A stretch of 64,000 nucleotides of DNA from an uncultured Muribaculaceae bacterium (GCA_910578035.1 CAJTOB010000007.1:1-64000); one strand, 5' to 3'; counted from the first letter of the stretch, positions 8,978-18,145 are shown. Translations and numbers: made by a program. The notes: generated from the letters alone by a model not told the origin.

Positions 8978-10237
8978 CTATTTTACAAGGATTTTTTTAC
9001 CGTTTGTGATATAGAGGCCGGCAGGGAGGTTTTCGATGCCATCATCGGAAACCTTCACACCCAGAATGTTGTAGACCGCCTTAGAGGCAGATTCGGAGGT
9101 CTGCACGGAAATATCGTCGACGCCCGATGTCTTTTCTACATATACTATTTTGCCGCTTGCGGTCCAATGCTTGCAATACTCGTGGTAGCGCGACTCGTAG
9201 TCGCCCACATAGTAAAGACAACCGCCTTCGACAGCGTTGCCGCCGCGTGTATAGTCAGCGATGACATAGCTTGTGGTAGGTTCAGATTCGGAAAGGTCCG
9301 GAGTTCCGGCCATTGTAGGCGATATTATGGTATTCACACCTGCGTTCGGACGGAATACGACCATTACATCGGTGTCGATAACCGGCGCAGTCTCTCCGTC
9401 GGCAGGGCCGAATTCAATCGTGTACCAATAGCTGCCCTGATAAGTGTCGTATTTCTGAATTGCTTTGTTGACGTATGTGGCAAGTTTCGCACCGAGTTTG
9501 CCGTCGGCATCAAATTCGTATATATCGGCTTCGACCTGATCGGCCTCGGCCTGCGCGCCGGTATAAATGAGAGCCATGCGCAAGGCATCGAACTTATATG
9601 TGGCACCACCGTAGCGGAAAAGTTCTCCCCAGCCTTTGATAGTGACATCGGATATCTTAAGCGGATATTCGTCGGCAAAATTTTTGCCGGCTTCACTGTA
9701 GTTCACGGCAAGAGCGGCAGCGTTGTAAAACTCGCTGTTGATTTGCGCCACATTCAGATTTGTGGCATAAAATTCGTCATAATACCCCTGTCCGAAGAGG
9801 ATTCCGCCGCGGGCCATCGTATATGTGCCGCTGCCGCCATAGCCCTGAGCCCAAAGGAAAGGCGCTGAGACAAGGCTGAGGCTCGCCACATTCATCGTTA
9901 TATCCGTATTATCGGCTTCGACTGTCTTGCCGGCGGCATTGACATAGGTCCATTCGTAGTCATTGTAATCAAGGTCTATATCGGTGCTGAAGGTAATGTC
10001 GGTATTACAGGGCGCAACACCATACTCAGGCACATGGGAGTGATTGTTATCCATAGGCAGGCCGAGATAGAACACTCCGGCGGGTGCCGGATAGAACACT
10101 TCGTAACCGGCCGCACGCGAAGCAACAGCGTTGCCATAAGTTTTTACAGCGGTAGGAGCAGCCGGAATGGACGGGGCAGATGCAAGGGCCGAAAAAGCGA
10201 AGCCGACGGCCGCAGAAAGAGTAATAACCTTTTTCAT
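8978..10237 (-). CDS. Secreted protein with T9SS-type C-terminal sorting domain
   Basis: A 419-residue exported protein with a signal peptide (about residues 1-20, basic start then an Ala-rich core). The C-terminus has the type A T9SS sorting pattern: VYNILGVKV, then LPAGLYI, and a final NGKKILVK. The middle is Tyr/Asp/Ala-rich, without cysteine pairs or a recognisable enzyme motif, and resembles the upstream neighbour. Both share a stretch reading roughly VYY-x-PEGV-F-x-G-x-D-N near the mature N-terminus, so they look like tandem paralogues. The gap to the upstream gene is 17 bases, so they are probably one transcript. The function is unknown; it is likely cell-surface exposed. Confidence 0.75.
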   Translation of the reverse strand: MKKVITLSAAVGFAFSALASAPSIPAAPTAVKTYGNAVASRAAGYEVFYPAPAGVFYLGLPMDNNHSHVPEYGVAPCNTDITFSTDIDLDYNDYEWTYVNAAGKTVEADNTDITMNVASLSLVSAPFLWAQGYGGSGTYTMARGGILFGQGYYDEFYATNLNVAQINSEFYNAAALAVNYSEAGKNFADEYPLKISDVTIKGWGELFRYGGATYKFDALRMALIYTGAQAEADQVEADIYEFDADGKLGAKLATYVNKAIQKYDTYQGSYWYTIEFGPADGETAPVIDTDVMVVFRPNAGVNTIISPTMAGTPDLSESEPTTSYVIADYTRGGNAVEGGCLYYVGDYESRYHEYCKHWTASGKIVYVEKTSGVDDISVQTSESASKAVYNILGVKVSDDGIENLPAGLYITNGKKILVK

Positions 10238-10254
10238 ACTACAATGGTTATGGA

Positions 10255-11496
10255 TTAGCGCTTGATGATTTTTTTACCGTCAGATATGTAGATGCCGGGC
10301 GGCAGACAGTCCATATCGGCCATTGAGCCGACACAGACACCACCGAGATTATAGACAGGCGCATCGGTTGCCGCGGCACTGTCGGCAATGACGTTTTCGA
10401 CACCCGACGATGGCCGCTCATAGGAGCCCTTTACACCGATAGCCCAGTGGTTGAGAAAACCGGCGGAAACATCGTCTTCATCTGTCACCTCGGTGCCGAA
10501 GAAATCCATGCACTGCAGACTTGCCTGCTTTCCGGTAAATTTGAATGTGGCATAAAGCGACGCTGTGCCCATATTCGACGCCCTGTAGTTTTTCTGTAGC
10601 GGCATCATGGGCGAAAAGCGCGGCGTCCGTCCTTCGGCCGGGAGTACAACCACCTGCATGGCTGTGGTTACGAAGGTCGGTTCGGCGCATTTGAAGGAAA
10701 CATAGTAGCGGTTGTCGCCGAGGGGTTTCACCTCGTCGGTTGCGAGTTGCGCAATTTCTGTTTTATAGTCCACTCTTGTCCGCTCGCGGAGAAACACTTT
10801 GACCGCTATGTCATCGGCGGTGAGATTTTCCTCGCTGTAGACCATTGCATTGACTGCTTCAAGATAAAAATCGCCGCAGTCATAGAACGATTCGCCGAAG
10901 CCATATACCGTTATATCTGTGAACAGTCCTCCGACCATCACCATATTTAGAATTGCAGTAGCCGCCGGGTCGTTTGTAGAGAGAATATTGTGGGCCTGGT
11001 CTACCATTGTGGTGAGGCCGGGCTGATAGTTTACAGCATAGTTGCTCCATGTGCCATATTCGCCATACTTTATGCCGTCGGCTGCCAGCGAATACGAGGC
11101 CGATGCGCCGGCGGATTCAGCCGTAAGGACCGGCGCTGAATAAAGACCTTTTTCTCTGATGCGGAACTGGAAGTTCTCCGCAGTCGAAGTCTGCATTTTC
11201 TCGACTCCATACTCATTTTTTGAAACAGGGTATGACCAACTGAATGTAGCCGACGCCGGAGTGGCCTCTGCGGCCGTATTAAGCCATTGCCCAACGGGCG
11301 CGAACGCATAATCGCCGTTGAAATTACCATCGCTATCCATGCCCGCGAAAGTCACCCCCTCGGGTGTATGATAGTAGACATCAAGTGCTTCAGATGCAGC
11401 CGGAGCGGCTTTTGGCTTGAGAGACGTTACGCCTGAGGCGGCAGATGTACCGACGATGGCGCAGATGACAAACAATGTGATTTTGATTTGTGACAT
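10255..11496 (-). CDS. Secreted protein with T9SS-type C-terminal sorting domain (paralogue)
   Basis: A 413-residue exported protein. The ATG at 11496 gives a clean signal peptide (residues 1 to about 22); a slightly longer frame begins 24 bases upstream. The C-terminus reads VYNLGGVCV then LPPGIYISDGKKIIKR, matching a T9SS type A sorting domain that would be removed after outer-membrane passage. The body resembles the downstream gene in layout. PorU, PorV and PorZ, which handle such cargo, are encoded elsewhere in this window. The function is unknown. Confidence 0.73.
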   Translation of the reverse strand: MSQIKITLFVICAIVGTSAASGVTSLKPKAAPAASEALDVYYHTPEGVTFAGMDSDGNFNGDYAFAPVGQWLNTAAEATPASATFSWSYPVSKNEYGVEKMQTSTAENFQFRIREKGLYSAPVLTAESAGASASYSLAADGIKYGEYGTWSNYAVNYQPGLTTMVDQAHNILSTNDPAATAILNMVMVGGLFTDITVYGFGESFYDCGDFYLEAVNAMVYSEENLTADDIAVKVFLRERTRVDYKTEIAQLATDEVKPLGDNRYYVSFKCAEPTFVTTAMQVVVLPAEGRTPRFSPMMPLQKNYRASNMGTASLYATFKFTGKQASLQCMDFFGTEVTDEDDVSAGFLNHWAIGVKGSYERPSSGVENVIADSAAATDAPVYNLGGVCVGSMADMDCLPPGIYISDGKKIIKR

Positions 11497-11833
11497 TTGG
11501 CTTGAAGTTTTTATCGACAAAAACAGTCGGGTTTTATAGCACTTTGCCGCAAATTAACAAATAATAATTGACTTATGCAACAAAACCACCCCTAAATCTA
11601 AGCCACATGATTTAATTTTCCCAACACAATTCTTCCATCGACCGTCATAAATGCCATTAATACAAAGTAAGATCCTATTTAAGAAAATAAATATATTTTA
11701 AATAAATAAGCCGTACATCAAATGCTAATTATTCAACAATTAGGTTATTAGATTAGAAAATTTAGTTTATCTTTGCATTGTCATCTTTTCCAATCCACTC
11801 AGCACCGCCATAAACCCATAACCATCTGATACT
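11497..11833. other. AT-rich intergenic region between the secreted proteins and the SIR2/TIR gene
   Basis: Divergent intergenic stretch with markedly lower G+C than the genes to its left. It holds a plus-strand promoter box at 11768. No convincing minus-strand -7 box for the secreted-protein genes was found. No tRNA, integration site or repeat boundary is apparent. Confidence 0.5.
11768..11775 (+). promoter_or_regulatory. -7 promoter box for the SIR2/TIR - nSTAND operon
   Basis: TATCTTTG matches the TAnnTTTG consensus and lies about 58 bases upstream of the ATG at 11834. No clear -33 element was seen. Confidence 0.5.
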
Positions 11834-13249
11834 ATGAATATCAATTTCGACATTGACATTATCGGGGGATTTGACCCCGAAAAAGACAAATGGGATGCCT
11901 TGATTGAAGCTGCCATCGCCGGAAATGTAGTACCTGTAATAGGACCAGGCATAATATGCGAGCATCGAGATGGAATGAATATAAACGAATTCATTATTTC
12001 CACCATAAGTAAACAACTTCAACTTACTGAAAAACACCAGTCCTTTTCACAATTAGTCTACGACACGGAATTCTTAGGAAATCTGAAGAAGCTTCTGAAA
12101 AACGACACTCTAACCAAAGATGTCATCTATGCTTTAGTAAACAATATTTTCAACAATCCTAAAAACGTCGAACAGTACTTCGTGCCATCTTCGGCATTAA
12201 AACGATTATTGAACATAAAATTGTTTCCTTTCGTAATAACTACGTCTTTCGCACCTGTTGTTGAAAATGCGATGAGAGAAATCTGGGGCAACCGTAATAT
12301 CAGAGTACTATCATTCTGTCGCAACCCACAGAAAGACACCAAGCCTGGAATCGGAGATATAATATCTGCTACCGACATGCAGAAGCCCACTGTCTACTAT
12401 ATGTTTGGCAAATCAGCAAGTCAGCCACACAGTTATGTACTGACGGACAATGACATGCTCGAATTCTGTCAATCTTGGTTATCCGACCAGACACGACCCA
12501 GCAATCTTTGCACACAGCTCAAGGACAAATACCTACTCATGCTTGGCTGCGGCTATAGCGACTGGCTCTTCCGCTTCATATGGTTCTGCATGAATAAAAC
12601 GTCCGATGCCAAGACTAAAGGTCTCATGGCGTCAGATGAGTCCACTCATGAAACTTTGGTTGAGTATCTACGACGGATCGATACATTTCTTCCCGAAAAC
12701 AAAACTCCGGAAGACATAATAGAGGAAATAGAAAAAAGAGTCGTGTCATATAACCTTAGCCATGAGAGCGAATGGTTTTCACGACCTCCTAAAACTGAAA
12801 CTCAGATATTCATATCCTATTCACGCAGCGATTCTGCCATAGCAGAAGCTCTTTACCGATACTTGTCAAACAATGGTATCAGTGTGTGGTACGACAGGAA
12901 CAATCTACTCGGAGGAGCTAAATTTATGGACGAAATCGAAACTGCGATTGAGAATGCGAAAGTATTCATACCTATACTTTCAAACAATATAGAAAAAGAA
13001 GCGATGGGGGCTCATGTGTACCGAAAGGAATGGAAAAAGGCCCTCGATCTTCAGGAAAGCATGGGTTCCAGAACATTCATAATACCTATACATCAACAGG
13101 ATTTCAATTTTTATTCGGCAGACATTCCTAAAAGTCTGAAAAATCATAATTCAATAGTCTTCGGAGAAGATTTAGACTTTGCACCAGTATTAAACGCGAT
13201 AAACGAGGCCTTAAACAAACTCGACAACTTCAAATCTCACAATGCATGA
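11834..13249 (+). CDS. SIR2-like/TIR fusion protein, putative NAD-consuming defence effector
   Basis: A 471-residue cytosolic protein. Residues about 21-300 resemble a SIR2-like domain: glycine-rich NVVPVIGPGI (31-40), FVITTSFAPVVE (133-144) where family members read TTNYD, and LLMLGCGYSDW (234-244). The usual Asn and Asp of that TTN-x-D segment are Ser138 and Ala140, and the usual catalytic His is Phe191 (YYMFGK), so this half may be inactive. Residues about 322-470 form a TIR domain (IFISYSRSD at 325-333, VWYDRNNL at 351-358, AKVFIPILS at 375-383). Glu399 in YRKEW sits where TIR NADases carry their catalytic Glu. SIR2 and TIR proteins deplete NAD+ in several phage defence systems; that role here is inferred. 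The stop overlaps the next start (ATGA), so the two are coupled. Confidence 0.85.
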   Translation: MNINFDIDIIGGFDPEKDKWDALIEAAIAGNVVPVIGPGIICEHRDGMNINEFIISTISKQLQLTEKHQSFSQLVYDTEFLGNLKKLLKNDTLTKDVIYALVNNIFNNPKNVEQYFVPSSALKRLLNIKLFPFVITTSFAPVVENAMREIWGNRNIRVLSFCRNPQKDTKPGIGDIISATDMQKPTVYYMFGKSASQPHSYVLTDNDMLEFCQSWLSDQTRPSNLCTQLKDKYLLMLGCGYSDWLFRFIWFCMNKTSDAKTKGLMASDESTHETLVEYLRRIDTFLPENKTPEDIIEEIEKRVVSYNLSHESEWFSRPPKTETQIFISYSRSDSAIAEALYRYLSNNGISVWYDRNNLLGGAKFMDEIETAIENAKVFIPILSNNIEKEAMGAHVYRKEWKKALDLQESMGSRTFIIPIHQQDFNFYSADIPKSLKNHNSIVFGEDLDFAPVLNAINEALNKLDNFKSHNA

Positions 13250-15720
13250 CAACCGGAAATAATATAAATGATTCGCACAATCCTTGGAATGGTCTCAGAA
13301 CATACTCTGAAGGCGAGATAATATATGGCCGCAGCGAAGAAATTCAGATCCTCTCCCTTTTAATACTTCAGAACAATCAGACTGTTGTATATGGCCGTTC
13401 GGGTATTGGAAAATCGTCTATACTAAATGCCGGCATATTTCCTATAGCCCGAAAACAAGGAGTATTTCCGGTTTATATTCGATTCGAGCACAATGTAGAG
13501 ACCTCCTATCTACAACAGATAAAAGATGCCATTCTACGCGAAACGAAAAAGCATGAAAACGAGATTTATATAAACAAACTGGTTGAAAAATCGGGAGAAG
13601 AAAGTCTGTGGGAGTTTTTTCACCGTATTGAGTATCGCAATAAGGAGGGGCTTCAAATAAAACCTCTCATAGTTTTCGATCAATTCGAGGAAATATTCAC
13701 TTTAGAATCAAATAAAAACAAAGTAAGCAAATTCTTCCTGCAACTGGCAGACTTAATTAACAATGTCATGCCCGAAGATTTGTCTGAAAATGCTTCTATT
13801 CCCAAAAAACAGATTGAAGACAATACAGGAGACAGTGGCATACTCGACCTTGGTCTTGAAGCATTCAGTTCTGTTTCATACTCTTATAAAACAAATTCCG
13901 ACTATCATCTGGTCTTCACTCTGAGAGAAGATTTCCTTTCCTATCTCGAAAGGAACACAACAGATATACCATCCCTTAAAAACAACAGATACTGTCTCCA
14001 ACCCATAAACGATGAGCAAGCTGCCGAAATTATCATGGAGCCAAGACCCGGGCTGGTAGATAAATCCGTTGCAGAACTCATCATCGAGAAAGTTACAGGA
14101 GAAAAGGATTTTGAAATTAATGGCATTCCCGAAATCCATGTCGACTCTGCGATTTTATCGCTATATCTCAGCCGTTTATACGATAAAATGTCAGCACTTG
14201 GCGAGTCTAAAATTACGGCAGAACTTGTTGAGACCTACGGAGATAACATCATCGAAGACTTTTATTCTGAAGCTATAAAAGACCTTCCTGCCGAAAGTGT
14301 CCAATGGCTTGAAAATACCCTTGTGAACGACGATGGCAGACGCGACAATAGAGACTGGTCTACAATCCTCAAAGAAAGTGGGCTTTCAGCCGTCCAAATC
14401 AAAGACCTCATCTACGAAAAGAAACTCCTACGACAGTTTTCATATAGTGGCGGACTCCGAATAGAACTCATTCACGATGTCTTATGCCAAGTAATTGAAA
14501 AGCACCGGCAGGAAAGAGAAGAAAAGCGGCATTTGGATGAAGTGCGAAAAAAAGCAAAAAAAGACCGACGCATTCTTCTAATTAAAACAATATCCATAGC
14601 CGCCGCAATCATAGGGGCTGTAATCATGCTATCGGTATGGTGGCTGAGACATAACAGTAATTATAAAATCATAGAGCAGAAACAAAACCTTGTCTTATCT
14701 CTTGAAGAAGATTCCACTGTAAAAGACATGGACTTCTGGAAAGCTGATCTACGTGTAAGCGGCAAATACGAGTCCGGTCGAGACTCTTTGCTATTGGTAA
14801 AGTCTATAAACAAATCCGACATTTCAGAACCAATAACCATTAGCACAGACTCTTGTGTCTCCATAAATTTCACACTTGATTTCGGCGATTTCGCAGACAT
14901 CGGCAAATATGAAAACATATCGATTGAACTTCCTATCGAAAAAATCATGGAGTCTCCGTACGTAAAGTTGCCGGTAAGCAGAGATCTACCCGATTTGCAC
15001 CTATACAGCGGCCGAATCGTGCTTGACGTCGAAAATGCAGACATACCATTGGAAAACGCAATTGTTATGATGGGTGATATTGTTGCTGTCACCGATTCTA
15101 TGGGCAACTTTAACTTGGCTATCGAAGAGACACCCGACGAACAAACTTCAATACTAATTGCCAAGGGTAGTTTAGGCTGTTTCGAAATTCCAGCAATGTC
15201 TCAATCCGATGAATCGAATATTTACCGCATACTTCCATTAGACAGTCTTCACTCATTCCTAAGCCGCGCTGAAGAAATGGACACCATTTCCAGATGGTCT
15301 TATTCAACCGTCGGCAGAGTATTCTGCGCCAATCAAGGTTCTCAAAATGGCCTGTATATCAAATTCAGTGATGGTCATGAGGACCGACTTAAAATGTATT
15401 GGAAAAAAGGAGAAAGTCAAGGCGACAGAGTACTTCTTTCCGGTTACTTCTTTTTCAAAGGCGAGAAAGAGGAACTTGACAAAACCGGCTCAGGAAAGTA
15501 TGCCTATTATATAGGAACCGGATATATCGACAGAAAAATAAAGAAAGATGAAAATAATGCAAGTTATCGTAATTTTGAGTTCAAAGGTTATGACGCCGCT
15601 TCAAATCTACGCACCATAACCGGAAAATACTATTCTATCCGGGGTGCAGGGAAATATACGGGAGACATCACTTCTAACAAACGACAAATAGCGACTTTCG
15701 GTCACGTCGTGACCGATTAA
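13246..15720 (+). CDS. Membrane-anchored nSTAND-type NTPase, putative sensor or regulator
   Basis: An 824-residue protein. Residues 11-60 have the nSTAND1 opening (NPWNGLRTY, then YGRSEE) and a Walker A GRSGIGKS at 50-57. Walker B is IVFDQFEE at 142-149, followed by HLVFTLREDF at 221-230 and the conserved LIHDVLCQVIEKH at 408-420. A charged, probably coiled-coil segment (418-442) ends in KKAKKDRR, followed by one transmembrane helix (about 444-467). The basic residues before the helix put the NTPase in the cytosol and the C-terminal 355 residues outside. Residues about 588-666 look like a carboxypeptidase-regulatory-type beta domain; the last part (about 685-800) is beta-rich and unrecognised. 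STAND NTPases oligomerise on ligand sensing. Control of the TIR partner is inferred from the ATGA overlap. Confidence 0.82.
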   Translation: MTTGNNINDSHNPWNGLRTYSEGEIIYGRSEEIQILSLLILQNNQTVVYGRSGIGKSSILNAGIFPIARKQGVFPVYIRFEHNVETSYLQQIKDAILRETKKHENEIYINKLVEKSGEESLWEFFHRIEYRNKEGLQIKPLIVFDQFEEIFTLESNKNKVSKFFLQLADLINNVMPEDLSENASIPKKQIEDNTGDSGILDLGLEAFSSVSYSYKTNSDYHLVFTLREDFLSYLERNTTDIPSLKNNRYCLQPINDEQAAEIIMEPRPGLVDKSVAELIIEKVTGEKDFEINGIPEIHVDSAILSLYLSRLYDKMSALGESKITAELVETYGDNIIEDFYSEAIKDLPAESVQWLENTLVNDDGRRDNRDWSTILKESGLSAVQIKDLIYEKKLLRQFSYSGGLRIELIHDVLCQVIEKHRQEREEKRHLDEVRKKAKKDRRILLIKTISIAAAIIGAVIMLSVWWLRHNSNYKIIEQKQNLVLSLEEDSTVKDMDFWKADLRVSGKYESGRDSLLLVKSINKSDISEPITISTDSCVSINFTLDFGDFADIGKYENISIELPIEKIMESPYVKLPVSRDLPDLHLYSGRIVLDVENADIPLENAIVMMGDIVAVTDSMGNFNLAIEETPDEQTSILIAKGSLGCFEIPAMSQSDESNIYRILPLDSLHSFLSRAEEMDTISRWSYSTVGRVFCANQGSQNGLYIKFSDGHEDRLKMYWKKGESQGDRVLLSGYFFFKGEKEELDKTGSGKYAYYIGTGYIDRKIKKDENNASYRNFEFKGYDAASNLRTITGKYYSIRGAGKYTGDITSNKRQIATFGHVVTD

Positions 15721-15735
15721 TCTTATTGAAAATGG

Positions 15736-15776
15736 CACCCTCACGAGGTAAAAAAAGTAAAACCGTGGGGGTGTTT
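15736..15776 (+). terminator. Probable terminator of the SIR2/TIR - nSTAND operon
   Basis: A ten-base stem with one mismatch (15736-15745 with 15764-15773) begins 16 bases after the nSTAND stop and is followed by a short T run. The 18-base loop is long, so efficiency is uncertain. Confidence 0.5.
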
Positions 15777-16133
15777 ACTATTCTCCACTGCCTGATAACC
15801 GCACCGGAACTCAAACCGGAATCAATCGTCCACAGAGACTTGAAAATCTGATAAAAAAATGTAGAGCCATATATACTGCAAGATAGAAGATTATATATAC
15901 AATAGCTTTGTCATTCAAGTCATTAAAACATTAGTAGTCAAATAATGACATCTCTTTCATAGTTTTCAATCAGGTTGATTTAAAATACTTTTTCGAATAT
16001 TTTCGAAGCGACATGACGTACTATAAACGTCTTTCCAATCAGTCGGACTCCCTGCTCACAACAACCGCCTGTTTTTACTATGTTCTGCATGTTCTTTTCC
16101 TGAAAAGGCGACAATGCCGCAGAAATACTGATA

Positions 16134-16149
16134 TAATTTTGTAATTTTG
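16134..16149 (+). promoter_or_regulatory. Two abutting -7 promoter boxes before cvpA-suf
   Basis: TAATTTTG occurs twice back to back (16134-16141 and 16142-16149), 22-30 bases before the cvpA ATG. Two closely spaced transcription starts are possible for the Fe-S operon. Confidence 0.55.
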
Positions 16150-16170
16150 CGATTTGAAAAACTGTATTAT

Positions 16171-16644
16171 ATGGCTTTAACCGACATTATATTACTTGCA
16201 ATAGTTGTGATTGCGGCTGTGACGGGTGCCATGCGCGGCATTGTGGCGCAGATTGGCGCGATTGCAGCCCTTCTGGCTGCGATTCTGGTGTGCAGATTTT
16301 TCGGAGGCACGGTTGCCGATGCTCTTGTGAGTCATGGCTCCGAACACGAGGCAACACTGCGCGTTCTGTGCTATGCTCTTGTCTTTGTCGCTACATATTT
16401 CGGAGTATGGCTGCTTGCCCGACTTTTCGGCGCAGCGGTGTCGGCCATGCATCTGAGGCCATTCGACCGCATTGCCGGCGCTCTTTTCCGCATAGCCGAA
16501 TGGCTTATCATAACGAGCATTGTGCTGAACGTGTATCTTGCCATATGCCCTTCCGACAGAGCCGCATTCAGCAATCCGGCCAAACCATGGCGGACAACTG
16601 TGGTAAAAATAGCGCCTGCACTGGCAGGATATATCACACACTAA
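16171..16644 (+). CDS. cvpA: CvpA family membrane protein
   Basis: A 157-residue inner-membrane protein with four hydrophobic helices. The first two are joined by the CvpA-typical GAMRGIVAQIG segment near residues 18-28. In other bacteria the family is linked to colicin V production and envelope homeostasis; the mechanism is not settled. The ATG at 16171 is used because the first membrane helix begins at residue 5; an in-frame ATG-less extension upstream would cover the promoter boxes. It lies 34 bases before sufB in the same orientation and may be transcribed with it. Confidence 0.82.
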   Translation: MALTDIILLAIVVIAAVTGAMRGIVAQIGAIAALLAAILVCRFFGGTVADALVSHGSEHEATLRVLCYALVFVATYFGVWLLARLFGAAVSAMHLRPFDRIAGALFRIAEWLIITSIVLNVYLAICPSDRAAFSNPAKPWRTTVVKIAPALAGYITH

Positions 16645-16678
16645 ACCTACGAGGCCTCCGGGCCGTTTATCATTCGAT

Positions 16679-18145
16679 ATGAACGAGAATCAACATAAAC
16701 CCGAAGACGACAGCCGCATCATAGAGCGTGCGACATCGGGAGAATATAAATATGGCTTCACGTCCGACATCGACACGGATATTATTCCGGCCGGTCTGAA
16801 CGAGGACGTTGTGCGACGCATTTCCGAGCTGAAGGGCGAACCCGAGTGGCTGCTCGACTTCCGCCTGGAGGCTTTCCGCTACTGGCTGACACTCGAACCG
16901 CCGACATGGGCTCACCTCGATATTCCGCCTATCGATTTCCAGGCAATAAGCTATTACGCCGCCCCGAAAAAGAAAGAAGGACCCAAGAGCCTCGACGAGG
17001 TAGACCCGCAGCTGCTTGATACATTCAACCGCCTCGGCATACCCCTGGAAGAACAGAAGGCTCTCTCAGGCATGGCTGTCGACGCCGTGCTCGACTCCGT
17101 ATCGGTGCGCACAACCCACCGCGAACGCCTCGCAGAGCTCGGCATCGTGTTCTGTTCGTTCAGCGAAGCGGTGCGCGAATATCCCGACCTTGTGCGCAAG
17201 TATCTCGGCAAGGTCGTGAGCTACCGCGACAATTTCTATGCAGCCCTCAACTCGGCGGTGTTCTCCGACGGCTCGTTCGTCTACATACCCAAGGGAGTCC
17301 GCTGCCCGATGGAGCTGTCTACATATTTCCGTATCAATTCGGCCGGCACCGGCCAGTTCGAGCGCACACTCATCGTAGCCGACGACGAAGCATATGTAAG
17401 CTACCTTGAAGGCTGCACTGCCCCGATGCGCGACGAGAACCAGCTCCACGCCGCCATCGTCGAAATCATCGTCGAAGAACGTGCCGAGGTCAAATATTCT
17501 ACCGTACAGAACTGGTATGCCGGCGATGCCGAAGGGCGCGGCGGTGTCTATAATTTCGTGACCAAGCGCGGCCTATGCCGGGGTGATTACTCCAAACTGT
17601 CGTGGACTCAGGTAGAGACCGGCTCTGCGATAACATGGAAATATCCGTCGTGCATTCTTGCCGGCGAGGGCTCTGTCGGCGAATTTTACTCCGTTGCCGT
17701 GACCAACAACCGCCAGCAGGCCGACACCGGCACGAAGATGATTCATATCGGCTCGAACACCACTTCGACAATCGTAAGCAAGGGCATATCGGCCGGACAT
17801 AGCCAGAACAGCTACCGCGGCCTGGTGAAAGTGGCACCCAAGGCTGAAGGCGTGCGCAACTATACCCAGTGCGACTCTCTGCTGCTCAGCGGCACATGCG
17901 GCGCCCACACCTTCCCTGTAATAGACGTGGCAAACAGTTCGGCCGTAGTGGAGCACGAAGCAACGACATCGAAAATATCTGAAGACCAGATATTCTACTG
18001 CAACCAGCGCGGCATTCCCACAGAAGAGGCCATCGCCCTGATTGTAAACGGCTATGCCAAAGAAGTGATGAACAAACTCCCGATGGAGTTCGCCGTCGAG
18101 GCTCAGAAACTCCTCGCCATAACCCTCGAAGGCTCCGTCGGCTAA
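16679..18145 (+). CDS. sufB: Fe-S cluster assembly scaffold SufB
   Basis: A 488-residue subunit of the SufBC2D complex that builds Fe-S clusters from sulfide delivered by SufS. Family features are strong: the N-terminal helical part (EPEWLLDFRLEAFRYW), a right-handed beta-helix core with FVYIPKGVRCP, and the late CNQRGIPTEEA and IVNGY segments near the C-terminus. CDSLLLSGTCGAHT contains conserved Cys and His positions of the assembly site. It is followed by sufC, sufD and sufS in the standard order. Confidence 0.97.
   Translation: MNENQHKPEDDSRIIERATSGEYKYGFTSDIDTDIIPAGLNEDVVRRISELKGEPEWLLDFRLEAFRYWLTLEPPTWAHLDIPPIDFQAISYYAAPKKKEGPKSLDEVDPQLLDTFNRLGIPLEEQKALSGMAVDAVLDSVSVRTTHRERLAELGIVFCSFSEAVREYPDLVRKYLGKVVSYRDNFYAALNSAVFSDGSFVYIPKGVRCPMELSTYFRINSAGTGQFERTLIVADDEAYVSYLEGCTAPMRDENQLHAAIVEIIVEERAEVKYSTVQNWYAGDAEGRGGVYNFVTKRGLCRGDYSKLSWTQVETGSAITWKYPSCILAGEGSVGEFYSVAVTNNRQQADTGTKMIHIGSNTTSTIVSKGISAGHSQNSYRGLVKVAPKAEGVRNYTQCDSLLLSGTCGAHTFPVIDVANSSAVVEHEATTSKISEDQIFYCNQRGIPTEEAIALIVNGYAKEVMNKLPMEFAVEAQKLLAITLEGSVG

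Larger units (their letters stand above)
15721..16170 (+). other. Intergenic region after the nSTAND gene
   Basis: 450 bases without a convincing gene. It starts with a terminator-like hairpin and ends with the cvpA promoter boxes. The middle is AT-rich with several short inverted repeats (for example around 16094-16107) and no recognisable coding remnant or mobile-element end. Confidence 0.5.

Noticed and set aside
11834..13249. A toxin-antitoxin or restriction role for the SIR2/TIR gene
   Set aside because: There is no small antitoxin-like gene, methylase or nuclease domain nearby; NAD-linked defence fits the domains better.
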